Assembly: GCA_027886185.1 (NCBI GenBank)
Contig: WOAB01000226.1
Location: forward strand, 992,001 to 1,056,000
Source: Rheum nobile
Taxonomy: Eukaryota > Streptophyta > Magnoliopsida > Caryophyllales > Polygonaceae
Direction of reading: 5' to 3'
Length of the DNA: 64,000 bases
The notes beneath the pieces are model-generated. The model was not told the origin of the DNA, did not search any database, and worked only from the letters and a program-made list of their open reading frames with translations. The position numbers were made by a program, and so were the translations under genes. Positions 13,746 to 24,420 of the stretch are shown piece after piece (position 1 is the stretch's first letter; each line of letters begins with the position of its first letter).

Positions 13746-13815
13746 AGTCTATGTGGGACTCGAACCCACATCCACCTACATAAAGCACGTTGCTCTATCA
13801 TTGAGCTAATAGGCT
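13746..13815 (-). tRNA. tRNA-like cloverleaf with UUA at the anticodon position (probable pseudogene)
   Basis: On the minus strand 70 nt fold as a cloverleaf. The acceptor arm is 7 bp with one C-A mismatch (AGCCTAT with ATAGACT). The D arm is GCTC/GAGC. The anticodon arm is imperfect (ACGTG/TAGGT, one G-G mismatch) with loop CTTTATG. The T arm is perfect: GTGGG-TTCGAGT-CCCAC. The B-box-like GGTTCGAGTCC is intact. The anticodon would read UUA, which pairs with the UAA stop codon, so a normal tRNA is unlikely. It is more likely a decayed tRNA, an organelle-derived copy or a tRNA-derived repeat. Confidence 0.5.
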
Positions 13816-16800
13816 TGAATGTTAATCCTAAGGTTACAATACAAAGCAATTTTTAAGCATATAATGTATATATATCCCCTAAGGTTATAATACAAGAATT
13901 AAAATCGATCACATTAGACATTAAATGGTAATATAACCAACATAATTAGCATATAAAAGAAAATATCCCAAACCAAGGCAATTTAACACTCCAACTCAAA
14001 CCATCTTCATTGCTGATCATTTGTCACAATAATAAATCACATCTAGAATGAGCCTGACAAGTTAAACATACAGATCTCCAACAGATAAGCATCAAAATTG
14101 AAGTTAAAACAGCCGATTCCACTGATCAACTCATGCAAAAAGTCAAATGCATAATTCACAGCTAAAAAACCCCAATTTCGCAATTATAATGCAATCTCTA
14201 GCAATCACAATGTGTGCATTGACAACTTGCTCAGTTGCCCTACACCAAAATTACAGAATGACGCTGGACAATTGAGTGCACATGTGAGTCTTTTTTCACA
14301 GGAAGAAGGCCACGCGAGGAGAAAATGACTATCCAATTAACCTGAGAACAAGTTCCTACTATCACTTGAAAACTTAGCAAAGATCAGAGAAATGGAAAGC
14401 ATACGAGTGAATCTCATGTACACTCTTAGAGAAGAACCCAAGAATATTTGTGTAGCAAAATACTGATCCAGTTTGCAATACAGTGATTCGTTAAATTTGT
14501 AAGATTATTTTAATATGATTCTTGAACATGACAGCAGCAGAAGATCAACAACCAACTTGAGTTTATCAGCATACAAGACAAGACAAAACTCAAACGGATG
14601 AATTCATGCATTTCCTAGCTGAATTCATCCCTAAACAACATCAGTGGTTATTCACTAATGCCATAACACATAAAGAAGTCTGTCAGAATCATGCAATTTT
14701 TAAATTGACCACAAACATGTACTCTACTCAAACACAAAAGTTCTTCAGTAATTTATCCATATCTTCAACTCATCAGGGGACATATTCAAGATTTTTGAGC
14801 TAGAGAAATGACATTTGCAACAACACAGGACTATGCAGTAATGAATGACAAACATTCAAACCTGCTAATGACTCAACATTCAAACCTACGATGATGGACT
14901 TGCTAATGGCAAACATTCAAAACACAGGACTAGTATTCAAGTTGTATGCTTTTGACTTGCTAATGACTCAACATTCAAACCTGAGATGATGAAGATATGC
15001 GAAGAAGAAGCACATATGATGACAAATTGAAGCACAATGTCACTGCACTGAGCAAAGAAGAAGATCTGCGAAGAATATCTACGGAGAAGAGATATGCGAA
15101 GTAAAAATCTGCGAAGAAGAGAGTGACCAAGCATTATTTTCTAGGGTTTGTAAGATCTGCGAAGAAGAGTTATGCGAAGACTATTAAAATATGCGAAGAA
15201 GAGAGTGAGCAAGCATTAAAGTCTGCTACATACGAGCCATCACTTACTTACGAGCCGTCCTTGATGGACGAGTTTCATGTGACAGAGAGAGGGGATGACA
15301 GAGACATAGAGGAACCGGCTTCTTCTGCACACGATGATCTCCCAGCTTCAGCTGCACACAATGATCCCCCAGCTTCAGCTGCACACAATGATCCTCGGGC
15401 TCCAGCTGCACGTCGAACTCGAAGACAGGAACCACAGAGACATGGTAGAGGAGCGGGTGGGATGGTAATAGATCTGTTTCTGACTACGTCTTGCGCTGGA
15501 GGCCCTCGTGTGCCAGGCCTTTTGCATAGTTTCGAAGCCCATGTGGCGCACCATATTTATCAAGGCAAGGTAAGTAAATTATGAATTTGTAATTGATTTA
15601 ACTGTTATTTAATTTAATTACTCTTATTTAAGTTTATTGTTTATATTTCCATCATTTCACTGTTATTTGTTTTACAGGAGCGGAAGACACTGACGGTTCA
15701 GTTAAGGGTGGACAACTAAAAGCATGGAGGCTAGATGATGTATCTTCATGGTGTATGCTCGCCAGAAGGAGCGACCTTACTCACCTGCAGAACATCATGT
15801 ATGATCATATCAATGTGTCGATGATTTCTGCGTTTATTGAGAGATGGTAGCCAGAGACCAACACTTTTCACATGCCATGGGGAGAGATGACAGTTACTCT
15901 CCATGATGTGTGTCTCATCTTGGGTATCAGCATAAATGGAGATGCAGTTATACAGCCGATTTCTGAAAGGGTGATGGACATGAAAAGTTTGAGACGCCTA
16001 CAAGGTGCACGGGCAATGGAGTTCTTTAGGATGACACCAGAAATGATGTCTACCTTAGAGGCTGAGAGTCGAGGATACCAGCACGAGGCACTACGCAAAC
16101 ATTGCCTGAGCCCAGATATGTAGGACTATCTTGAGGTCGTTGCTTCAGGTTATATGTTATACCTCATTGGTTCCACGCTCTTTCCTGACAAGTCGCAGCA
16201 CCGGATTCATGTGGCATATTTGGGCCTCGTATAGGATCTCGCGACTATTCAGACTAGTTCATGGGGATCGACTGCTCTTGCACATTTGTACCGAGCACTA
16301 GGAGAGTGTTCACGTTTTGGCTGTCAAATTATGTCTACATGTACCACCCTATTGCATGTAACAATTTTATTGTATTTTTTTATGTTTGTTTATCATTTCA
16401 TACTTTGAATTATTTAAGTACTTGTGACTATACATATATGTATGTACATGCATGGATCTATCAGTATTTTCCCTCATTTCGTCATGCACAAAATCATTTG
16501 TGGGATGGTAATGTGTCATATGTTGTGCGATGGAGTGGTACAACCAAGCCAACTAATATACCTAGTGAAATGCACAATTACATAGCAGAGCTAGATTGTA
16601 TGTATGCGGCAGATGTAAGTACTTTACTCTTTTTGTTTCAAATTTATGTTAAAAAACAACCATGTAACTGAGTTCAGGCCTAGCCCCTTACAAATTTCAT
16701 GGTGTGATATCAACTTACAAGCCAACTAAGTTTAACATGTTTTTGTTAGGTTAACTGGAAACCTATGGAGAGCTTGATTTTAGTTCAACCCTATCCCCTT

Positions 16801-17166
16801 CCAGATTTCATGGTGTTATATCATTCTTGTCCAAATCCGAGCCATACATGCCAAATCGTGTCGCGAGGCAGTTCAGCCGTGTTCAGGGGATACCAGGAAA
16901 AGTTATAGAGCCACTAAAAGCGATCAGACCCACCGAGCTGAAGAGTAACGTAGTTGAGTACGACACGTGTACTTGGATTTGGGATTGCAGGAACTTGCAC
17001 TCCATTAGCCTCGAGCTGATGGGCCCTCCAACAATACATGGGTTTGAGTGCATCGCAGATTACATGGCGTGGTACGAGCCTTTCACACACATGTATGTCT
17101 CGCCCCATCCCGATGCTACCGTCGAGCCCACTTATCATGAGCGAATGGATCCACGTTCTCAGGTGA

Positions 17167-20100
17167 TGATGTGTTCTTGCCTCTGATGACAAGCCAATTG
17201 TCAAAAGGTGGCACCTTGGGATCTAGTCTTGGGTGAGAAGTCACGTTGAACGTCACAACAGTGAAGAAGATGGCAAACGCGTTGATGAACGCGATGATGA
17301 ACGTGGCGGTGAACACGGTGTTGGTGCGGTGGTGAATGCGGTGGAAGCGATTGTAACACCCCCAAATAACCTCTTGAAAGTATTACCGCCAGTGATCTCA
17401 GACGTACTGTCCGATGTCACCCAAGGCTTTTCCAGTTGATATAAATCATCAAACAACAATTATGATACAAAATATCATAACTTTCAATTAAAATCATTGT
17501 ATCGGCATTACATCCATAATCCGAAAGACAACCCAAATATAACGGAAGACTTAATACAAGATATATTTAATACAGCGGAAGACTTAATACAAGATATATT
17601 TAATACAGCGGAAGACTTTAAAAAACCAACAAAAGGGTCTTGATCGCAATGATCACCCGCCAAGGATCTTAACCTGAATAAACTGGTCAAAACACCGTTC
17701 GCCTCTATAGTCGTTCTAGCCTTCACGGGATGGCAACTTATCTGATGTGCCGAATCGAACGGATGACACCAACCAACCATGCAGAGAACAATTACGGTTG
17801 GTTAGTCTAATGAAAGACTATGCAAGGGTACAAAGTAGAATGGTTCAAAGTAGACGTATTAGGTTAGACTCATCGCTCCTCGAATCAAAACCGATAACGA
17901 TAGTCAACCATCATACTCTACTGAAATCTATGAAAAGACATGATCAAGAGAAGATTCTGGAGACCGAGTCTCACAGCAATCAATCCCAAAAGAAGACTCC
18001 AACGAAATGAGTCTTATCGGAAACATGACAAATGTTGGGGAACATTAAATATGACACACAAGCGTTCAAAATGACTTGATGTTTCGGTTCACGACCAACC
18101 TCACCGCTCACGGCGAATCCAGATTGGAAAGAGAACGTTACTCTGATCAAAGTCAAGACGAGATTTCCTAGCTGCATTATTGCCTAGCTGCACTACTCGC
18201 CCAAGGGTATATTAATCATGTGCGACAACGGCACTTATCTTATTTAATTCCAAAACTCACATCACGTTATAAGCTTTTAAATCTCCCCACAAGAGATATC
18301 GGATCTCCTCACAAGAGATATCAGATCTCCTCACAAGAGATCTCAGAGGGAATAAATCCCAAAAGATTTGGCACTAACGAAGTGCATCACCCTGAGTAAG
18401 GGCATGGTCATGACCAGAGAGAGTACTGGGGAAAAATCCACCAAGCACCATTTATAAAGAAACAGCTAAACCCCACAAGGTACATAGCGTTCCTACGAAT
18501 ACTCGTTCTAACTAAACAGTTACGAACGCAGTAATAATCCACATCAATGACATCACGGCCAATAACAGATACAATAGCGTTGTTCTAACAGATATACAAC
18601 CTATCATAATATCTGTATTTAAATCACATATATATATAATAGCGTTGTTCTAACAGATATACAACCTATTATAATATCTCCTTTTTAAAATCACAAACAG
18701 TTATCAAAACTGTTCCCAACGAAAACAGTAAATCATCCCAAATTAATTAACAACTAAACAATTGATAATTAATTGAAACATGGAATGATGAGCAAGAGCG
18801 AACCGCCACTTGCCTTAGATCCGCATAAGCTTAAAGACCACGATGGGATTTCCGGGCTCGAAACAGGGACAGATCTGGCAACACAGATTCCTTCGGATCG
18901 ACCCATAAAGAAATCCTAAGTTAGATTCGACAAACACGAGTACGAATCTAAATAATAACGAAAGGAATCGATAGGAACGAAGCCCAATCGAAAGCCACAG
19001 AAGCCAAGGCCGAAACAAGCCAAAAGCTTTTGGGCGACGGTCGTCGCCTGCCTTACGGCGGGCGCCGCTGTTCGTGGCGGCGGTCGCCGCGTTCGTGGCG
19101 GCGGTCGCCGCTGTTCATGGCGGCGGTCGCCGCTACGAACACCAGAAGTTTACGAGAGGAAAAACTCACCGACGTCAATTGTTTTGCTTATCCTTTGCCT
19201 TGCTTTGGATTCTAAGCTTCTAAGGGCTTCCAAAGCTTCACTTTGCAACCACCAAGTAACACCAACGAAGCTCAGATGAGAGCTCGAAAAATCCGGCGAG
19301 AAGCTTAATATTCCGACGAGATGATTGTGAGGGATTTGAGCTTCGAATTGAGCTTCAATCTGATCCCAAACATCCTCCTTAAATAGCCAAACCCAGGGGA
19401 CAAGAAATGGGCAAGCCATGCACGTGGAGGGCCGAGATCGAGTCGTCCCCCAGTCGCCGGCAAGCCCCTGCAACAGTGGCGGCGGTCGCCGCGACCGATA
19501 AGAGGTCGCCGCCCTTATGGGTCTCTGGCGGCGGTCGCCGCATTCCTAGGCCACTTGCACAGGAAGATAACGATGACGTTGGCTACTGGGCGGCGGTCGC
19601 CGCTAGCCTTACGGTGGTCGCCGCCAAGGCCCTTTTGCATCAGATTAAGCTTGGATTAGCTTTGGCCTTAGCCCGGGATAACAATAATCGTACATGAACG
19701 AGTATTAAGTCCCAAAATACGTTGAAGGGTATTTTATTTCACTTAGAAAAATTATTACAGAGATCAAACATATTACCGAATATATGGACTTCTCTGAAAT
19801 AAATTCGACGTGCAATACGGGAGTTGGAAAAATTCCAAAATATCCTTATAAAATGAGGGATATTACAGCGATTGTTGGGGCGAAAGGATAGCGTTAGCGG
19901 AAGCGATTTGATGAGGGATAGATGACTTGAAGAGACAAGTCATTGGTGTCGTAGCATTGACTGCAGGTGTCATAGCGTCGACTGATGGTGTCGTAGCGTC
20001 GACTGCGGTTGAAGGGAGATGCGAAGGAAGACTGGCTTGAAGGTTCAAGCGTTTGCCGTAGCGTCGGCGGCGAAGTGAAGGGGATGCGAAGATAGAGGGT

Positions 20101-20664
20101 TTTGACGTTCGATCAAGGGAAGGAGGATAAACACTCGACTTGAAACCTTGAATTAAATTGAACGTAAGGAAATAACAATAACAAAGAAGGCTTTAAATAG
20201 CCAAAGAACTCGGCCAAGGCCTAATGGGCTTGGACCGAGACAAACCTATGGGCTAGCCCATGCAAGCATGCAAAAGGCACAAACCCAAAAATAGAAAATA
20301 CTATAAAAGGAAACTATCTAAAATAAGCAATAATACCAAATATAGAAAATGTCTCGAAACTATGAAAACGACGCGTTGAATGGGTACGAACACTGCGAGG
20401 AACAACGACTAAGGGTCGATGGCTTCGCGAGTGGGTGCACGCGATGTTGACTCTGAAGAACGCGTTGTTTCGATGCTGATGGTGGCGAGGACGACGAGTC
20501 TTGGGTTTTCGTCTGGGCTTCCTTGGCCAGCGACGACGCGTGCGACAAGTGACGCGACGACGGCATATATGGATTTGGACCTAGACCTTGTCACTGGGCC
20601 CTCTGAGCGTAGGCTCATGGCTTCTTCCTCGTCTTGGGCCGTCATGGGAGGCAGGGTCACATCA
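17167..20664 (-). repeat. 3' LTR of the Gypsy element, interrupted by a solo LTR
   Basis: Net length is about 977 bp once the nested 2516-bp insertion and its GCGAT duplication are removed. It aligns by eye with 22998-23953 over its whole length. It contains a TATA-like ATTTAAAG (minus strand) near 20195 and two adjacent CATGCA motifs near 20259-20273. Confidence 0.9.
17352..19867 (-). mobile_element. Solo LTR of the TGTAACACCCC family, nested in the 3' LTR
   Basis: This 2516-bp segment begins TGTAACACCCCC and ends GATATTACA, flanked by GCGAT at 17347-17351 and 19868-19872. Its ends and much of its body match the LTRs at 46420-48980 and 52373-54954, and no internal retrotransposon sequence is present, so it is a solo LTR. 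It holds palindromic GGCGGCGGTCGCCGC minisatellites (about 19033-19138 and 19471-19625), a 32-bp tandem duplication near 17540-17615, and a TTAAATAG TATA-like box near 19379. Orientation follows the family member whose pol genes are on the minus strand. Confidence 0.9.
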
Positions 20665-22006
20665 CCCTCCCCCACTTGGCTGTGAAGCGTCCCCGCTTCA
20701 CCATCATCAAACACTGGCTCAACATATGGTGTCAAGTCCGCCACATTGAAGGACGCATGGACTCCAAAATCTAGTGGGAGCTCGAGTTGATAGGCATTGT
20801 CCCCTATGGCCTTTATCACGCGGAAGGGGCCATCTCCACGTGGTGCCAATTTGTGCTTACTCCGTAAGGGGAACCTTTCTTTTCGCATGTGCACCCAGGC
20901 GAGGTCCCCGGGTGCAAAAACGACACGGCGTCTGCCAGTGTTCTTCTGGGATGCATACTGCGCGGCCCTTCTCTCCAATTGGTCCCTGGTTCGTCGATGG
21001 AGCTCTTGTACGTGCTCAGCGCGATTGGAGGCGGAGACATGCACTGGGTCTCGCAGTGGTCGCGGTGACAAATCAAGCGGTGTCAATGGGTTCATGTCAT
21101 ACACCACTTTAAAGGGGTCAACTTGGTCGCCGTGTGCCTGCATCTATTGTAACAAAACTCGACAAGTGATAGTAAGTCCTTCCAACGCCTAGGGTTGGCT
21201 TTGAGCATCGTGCGAAGGAGGGCTCCTAGAGTTCTATTCGTGACATCCGTTTGGCCATCGGTTTGGAGGTGGTAGCTAGTGGAAAATAGGAGTTTGGTTT
21301 CTAGCTTACCCCAAAGAGTTTGCCAAAAATGACCAACGAACTTAGAATCCCTATCACTCACCATTGTACGCGGGACTCCATGAAGACGCACCACATGCTC
21401 AAAGAATAGATCGACAATCTCACTAGCACTATGGGTTGTCTTACAAGCTATAAAATGTGCCATCTTAGAAAATCTATCTACGACCACAAAAATAGAGTCT
21501 TTACCTCGTCTAGAGAGGGGCAAACCCGTGATGAAATCCATAGACAAATCTTCCCAAGGGGCACTAGGAATGGGCAATGGGGTGTAGAGGTCGTGTGGGC
21601 TTGACCTAGCTTTGGCTCTTTGGCACGTCACACAACTTCTACAAAACCTAGTCACTTGGTGAGTCATCTTAGGCCAAAAGAAATGTTCTCTTAACGCGGC
21701 CAAGGTCTTACTAATCCCAAAGTGTCCACGACTTTTGTGTGCTTTCTGAATCAAAAAGAGACTAATGGAAGACCTAGGGATGCAAAGGCGACTAGCCTTG
21801 TATAAATAACCCTCAGAAAGGAAATAAGACTCAAACTCTCGCGATCTCAGGCAATGCTCGAAGATAGGGGCAAAGAAAGGATCACTAGCATACAATTCTT
21901 TAATCAAAGCAAAACCCAAAACTTTAGTTTGCACATTAGTCAAGAGAACGTACCTTCGGGATAACGCATCAGCGACAATGTTCTCCTTCCCTTGATCGGA
22001 CGTCAA
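20409..22006 (-). pseudogene. Gypsy integrase (pol C-terminal part), frameshifted
   Basis: The reading frame opens in the RNase H tail (ADALSRR) and continues through an integrase: the HHCC zinc finger (H...H, then CRSCVTCQ), the catalytic core with MDFITGLPLS, VSDRDSKFVGHFW and the HLQTDGQTDVTNR segment, and the GPY/F module (APRGDGPFRV, then FNVADLTPY). A frameshift near 21110-21125 splits it into two frames (22006-21092 and 21143-20409). There is no chromodomain. The last 85 codons are read from the 3' LTR, through the polypurine tract. Upstream pol and gag are absent, so it could not support movement alone. Confidence 0.85.
20665..20677 (-). other. Polypurine tract of the CRM-like Gypsy element
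   Basis: On the minus strand AAGTGGGGGAGGG lies directly before the 3' LTR terminus TGATGTGACC. It would prime plus-strand DNA synthesis. It is also read as codons within the integrase-to-LTR frame. Confidence 0.85.
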
Positions 22007-22161
22007 AACCCTCTATCTTCACATCCCCTTCACTCCGTCGCCGACGCTACGGCAAACGCTTGAACCTTCAAGCCACTCTTCCTTCGCATCTCCCTTCAAC
22101 CGCAGTCGATGCTACGACACCCATAGTCGATGCTACGACACCCGCAGTCGACGCTACGACA
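22003..22161 (+). repeat. Inverted LTR fragment inside the Gypsy element
   Basis: This stretch is the reverse complement of part of the element's own LTR (compare the GTCGTAGCGTCGACTGCGG region and following sequence near 19990-20110 and 23270-23395). It sits in opposite orientation to both flanking LTRs and joins the integrase reading frame directly at 22006. Confidence 0.85.
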
Positions 22162-22560
22162 AATCGGTCCAAGTAACAAGAATATCACAAGTGTGATCTT
22201 AGATATAGGAGAGAGAAGATAAGATTTGATAGATATCTTATAAGGAAATTCGATTAACTTAACTAAAAAGCAAAATCTAGCAAACAAGGAAACTCTATCC
22301 ACGCGTGAAATAAGGAAACAAAATATTCTAGCATGCAAGATAATAAATTACCTAACACACCAAAACTTAGGGAACAAGGAAAAAAAATTCGGCCAAGATA
22401 GGATCTTGTAGAAACCGAATGTGTTGCAAAGATGGAAATTCTGGTTTTTCTCTTCTTTTTTCTCTTCTCTTTTCTCGCGAGATGTTACGAAAGCAGACGA
22501 TGGGGAAAAAAAATTGTGAACAAGATGCAAACTTGAGTTCGTGACTTACAAGACTGCTGG

Positions 22561-22572
22561 GCTCTGATGCCA
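22561..22572 (-). other. Primer binding site, inner copy
   Basis: On the minus strand TGGCATCAGAGC follows an LTR end ATCA by two bases. It differs by one base from TGGTATCAGAGC, complementary to the 3' end of initiator tRNA-Met. Confidence 0.75.
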
Positions 22573-22983
22573 GTTGATGTGTTCTTGCCTCCGATGACAA
22601 GCCAATTGTCAAAAGGTGGCGCTTTGGGATCTAGTCTTGGGTGAGAAGTCACGTTGAACGTCACAGCAGTGAAGAAGATGGGGAACGCGTTGATGAACAC
22701 GATGATGAACGTGGTGGTGAACACGGTGTTGGTGCGGTGGTGAACGCGGTGGAAGAGGTTGTTGGGGCGAAAGGATAGTGTTGGCGGAAGCGATTTGATG
22801 AGGGATAGATGACTTGAAGATAGGATCTTGTAGAAACCGAATGTGTTGCAAAGATGGAAATTATGGTTTTTCTCTTCTTTTTTCTCTTCTCTTTTCTCGC
22901 GAGATGTTACGAAAGCAGACGATGGGAAAAAAAAAATTGTGAACAAGATGCAAACTTGAGTTCGTGACTTACAAGATTGCTGG

Positions 22984-22995
22984 GCTCTGATTCCA
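22984..22995 (-). other. Primer binding site next to the full 5' LTR
   Basis: On the minus strand TGGAATCAGAGC lies two bases after the LTR end at 22998. It has one mismatch to the initiator tRNA-Met primer site consensus, at the same base as the inner copy. Confidence 0.75.
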
Positions 22996-22997
22996 GT

Positions 22998-23953
22998 TGA
23001 TGTGTTATTGCCTCCGATGACAAGCCAATTGTCAAAAGGTGGCGCTTTGGGATCTAGTCTTGGGTGAGAAGTCACGTTGAACGTCACAGCAGTGAAGAAG
23101 ATGGGGAACGCGTTGATGAACACGATGATGAACGTGGTGGTGAACACGGTGTTGGTGCGGTGGTGAACGCGGTGGAAGAGGTTGTTGGGGCGAAAGGATA
23201 GTGTTGGCGGAAGCGATTTGATGAGGGATAGATGACTTGAAGAGACAAGTCGTTGGTGTCGTAGCGTCGACTGCGGGTGTCGTAGCGTCGACTGCGGTTG
23301 AAGGGAGATGCGAAGGAAGACTGGCTTGAAGGTTCAAGCATTTGCCATAGCATCGGCGGCAGAGTGAAGGGGATGCGAAGATAGAGGGTTTTGACGTCCG
23401 ATCAAGGGAAGGAGGATAAACACTCGACTTGAAACCTTGAATTAAATTGAACGTAAGGAAATAACAATAACAAAGAAGGCTTTAAATAGCCAAAGAACTC
23501 GGCCAAGGCCTAATGGGCTTGGACCGAGACAAACCTATGGGCTAGCTCATGCAAGCATGCAAAAGACACAAACCCAAAAATAGAAAAGACTATAAAAGGA
23601 AACTATCTAAAATAAGCAATAATACCAAATATAGAAAATGTCTCGAAACTATGAAAACGACGCGTTGAATGAGTACAAACACCGCAAGGAACAACGACTA
23701 AGGGTCGATGGCCTCGCGAGTGGGTGCACGCGATGTTGACTCTGAAGAACGCGTTGTTTTGATGTCGATGGTGGCGAGGACGACGAGTCTTGGGTTTTCG
23801 TCTGGGCTTCCTTAGCCAGCGACGACGCGTGCGGCAAGTGACGCGACGGCGTCAGAGATGGCTTTGGACCTAGACCTTGTAATTGGGCCCTCTGAGCGTA
23901 TGCTCATGGCTTCTTCCTCGTCTTGGGCCGTCATGGGAGGCAGTGTCACATCA
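22998..23953 (-). repeat. 5' LTR of the CRM-like Gypsy element
   Basis: A 956-bp LTR running TGATGTG...CACATCA, followed by target duplication GGTGA. It matches 17167-20664 without its insertion. A TATA-like ATTTAAAG (minus strand) lies near 23485. Confidence 0.9.
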
Positions 23954-24420
23954 GGTGATAATATGTTTTTCACACTTATGTCTCAAATATCAAATAAAAT
24001 TCATAGCTATATTTATTATTTCATATATGTGTAGAGCATTGGACGAGTCGTGGAGTTGCTCTCCCTATTTGCAGACGCAGATATATGCCCCACTGATATT
24101 CGTGAAGCCATCAAGAGATCTTTACGTGAGCTAAGAGGCGATATACCTCCATCAACTTTTAAGGCTGATTTTGGCAATCGTCATGTTCCAGATGATGATT
24201 CTGATGATGATCAGTGTGTGTGGTAGTTTGTTTGATACACTCTTTGTGGGATGTTTCAGTTTGTTTAGACCTTTATCGAACCTTTTTGTCTAAGTATGTT
24301 CGATTAATCGTTTTGGATGATTAGTAGTATGATCAAATTAGACAAGCGGCCAAAAAGTACAACTGTCTTATCAAGCGGCCAAAAGTACAAAATATCCCGT
24401 AACAAAAACAAAACAATCAA

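Larger units (their letters stand above)
12761..15122. other. AT-rich intergenic region with small repeats
   Basis: No protein gene is supported here. The region contains a GCTGAA-rich repetitive patch and a tRNA-like cloverleaf (both listed separately). Near 14860-14990 there are several direct repeats of an ACATTCAAACCTG-type phrase, and near 15000-15210 repeats of a TGCGAAGAAGA-type phrase run into the start of the mobile-domain pseudogene. The left terminus of the MULE-like element should fall in this stretch, but I could not identify it. Confidence 0.5.
22398..23245. repeat. Tandem duplication of about 424 bp spanning the LTR/internal junction
   Basis: Two consecutive near-identical units (about 22398-22821 and 22822-23245) each begin GATAGGATCTTGTAGAAACC. 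Each holds the primer-binding region and the LTR terminus TGATGTG with about 245 bp of LTR. The element therefore has two primer sites and a partial extra LTR end. Confidence 0.85.
17167..23953 (-). mobile_element. Ty3/Gypsy LTR retrotransposon, deleted and rearranged, CRM-like
   Basis: The element is flanked by a 5-bp duplication GGTGA (17162-17166 and 23954-23958) and has LTR termini TGATGTG...CACATCA. It lies on the minus strand: 5' LTR 22998-23953, primer site after it, integrase pseudogene, polypurine tract, 3' LTR 17167-20664. The gag, protease and most of the reverse transcriptase regions are missing. TGATG/CATCA termini, a Met-type primer site and a pol frame running into the 3' LTR are features I associate with the CRM (centromeric) chromovirus clade. 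That clade assignment is an inference. It is inserted in the mobile-domain gene. Confidence 0.85.
15123..24226 (+). pseudogene. Plant mobile domain (MAIN-like, 'aminotransferase-like') pseudogene, split by a retrotransposon
   Basis: Exon 1 (15123-15569) starts with an acidic/low-complexity region with three copies of a PASAAHNDP-type repeat, then a VPGLLHSF segment. Exon 2 starts near 15679 and carries the PMD core: an ERW-PETNTFHMPWGEMTVTL segment followed by an LG-I-I-G segment. Later pieces at about 16485-16616, 16750-16825 and 16826-17161 include YMPNRVARQFSRVQ and ADYMAWYE, typical of the PMD C-terminus. The tail (24035-24226) resumes after the insertion. In-frame TAG codons occur at 15848, 16121 and 16232 and a frameshift near 16825. 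All three TAGs fit CAG-to-TAG or TGG-to-TAG transitions, as expected from cytosine deamination (inference). PMD proteins of the host (MAIN, MAIL) act in silencing; this copy is not expected to work. Confidence 0.75.

Noticed and set aside
19030..19697. Several open frames in the solo LTR at 17352-19867
   Set aside because: They follow GC-rich minisatellites (RRSPRSWRRSP-type repeats) and are not preserved as frames in the related LTRs.
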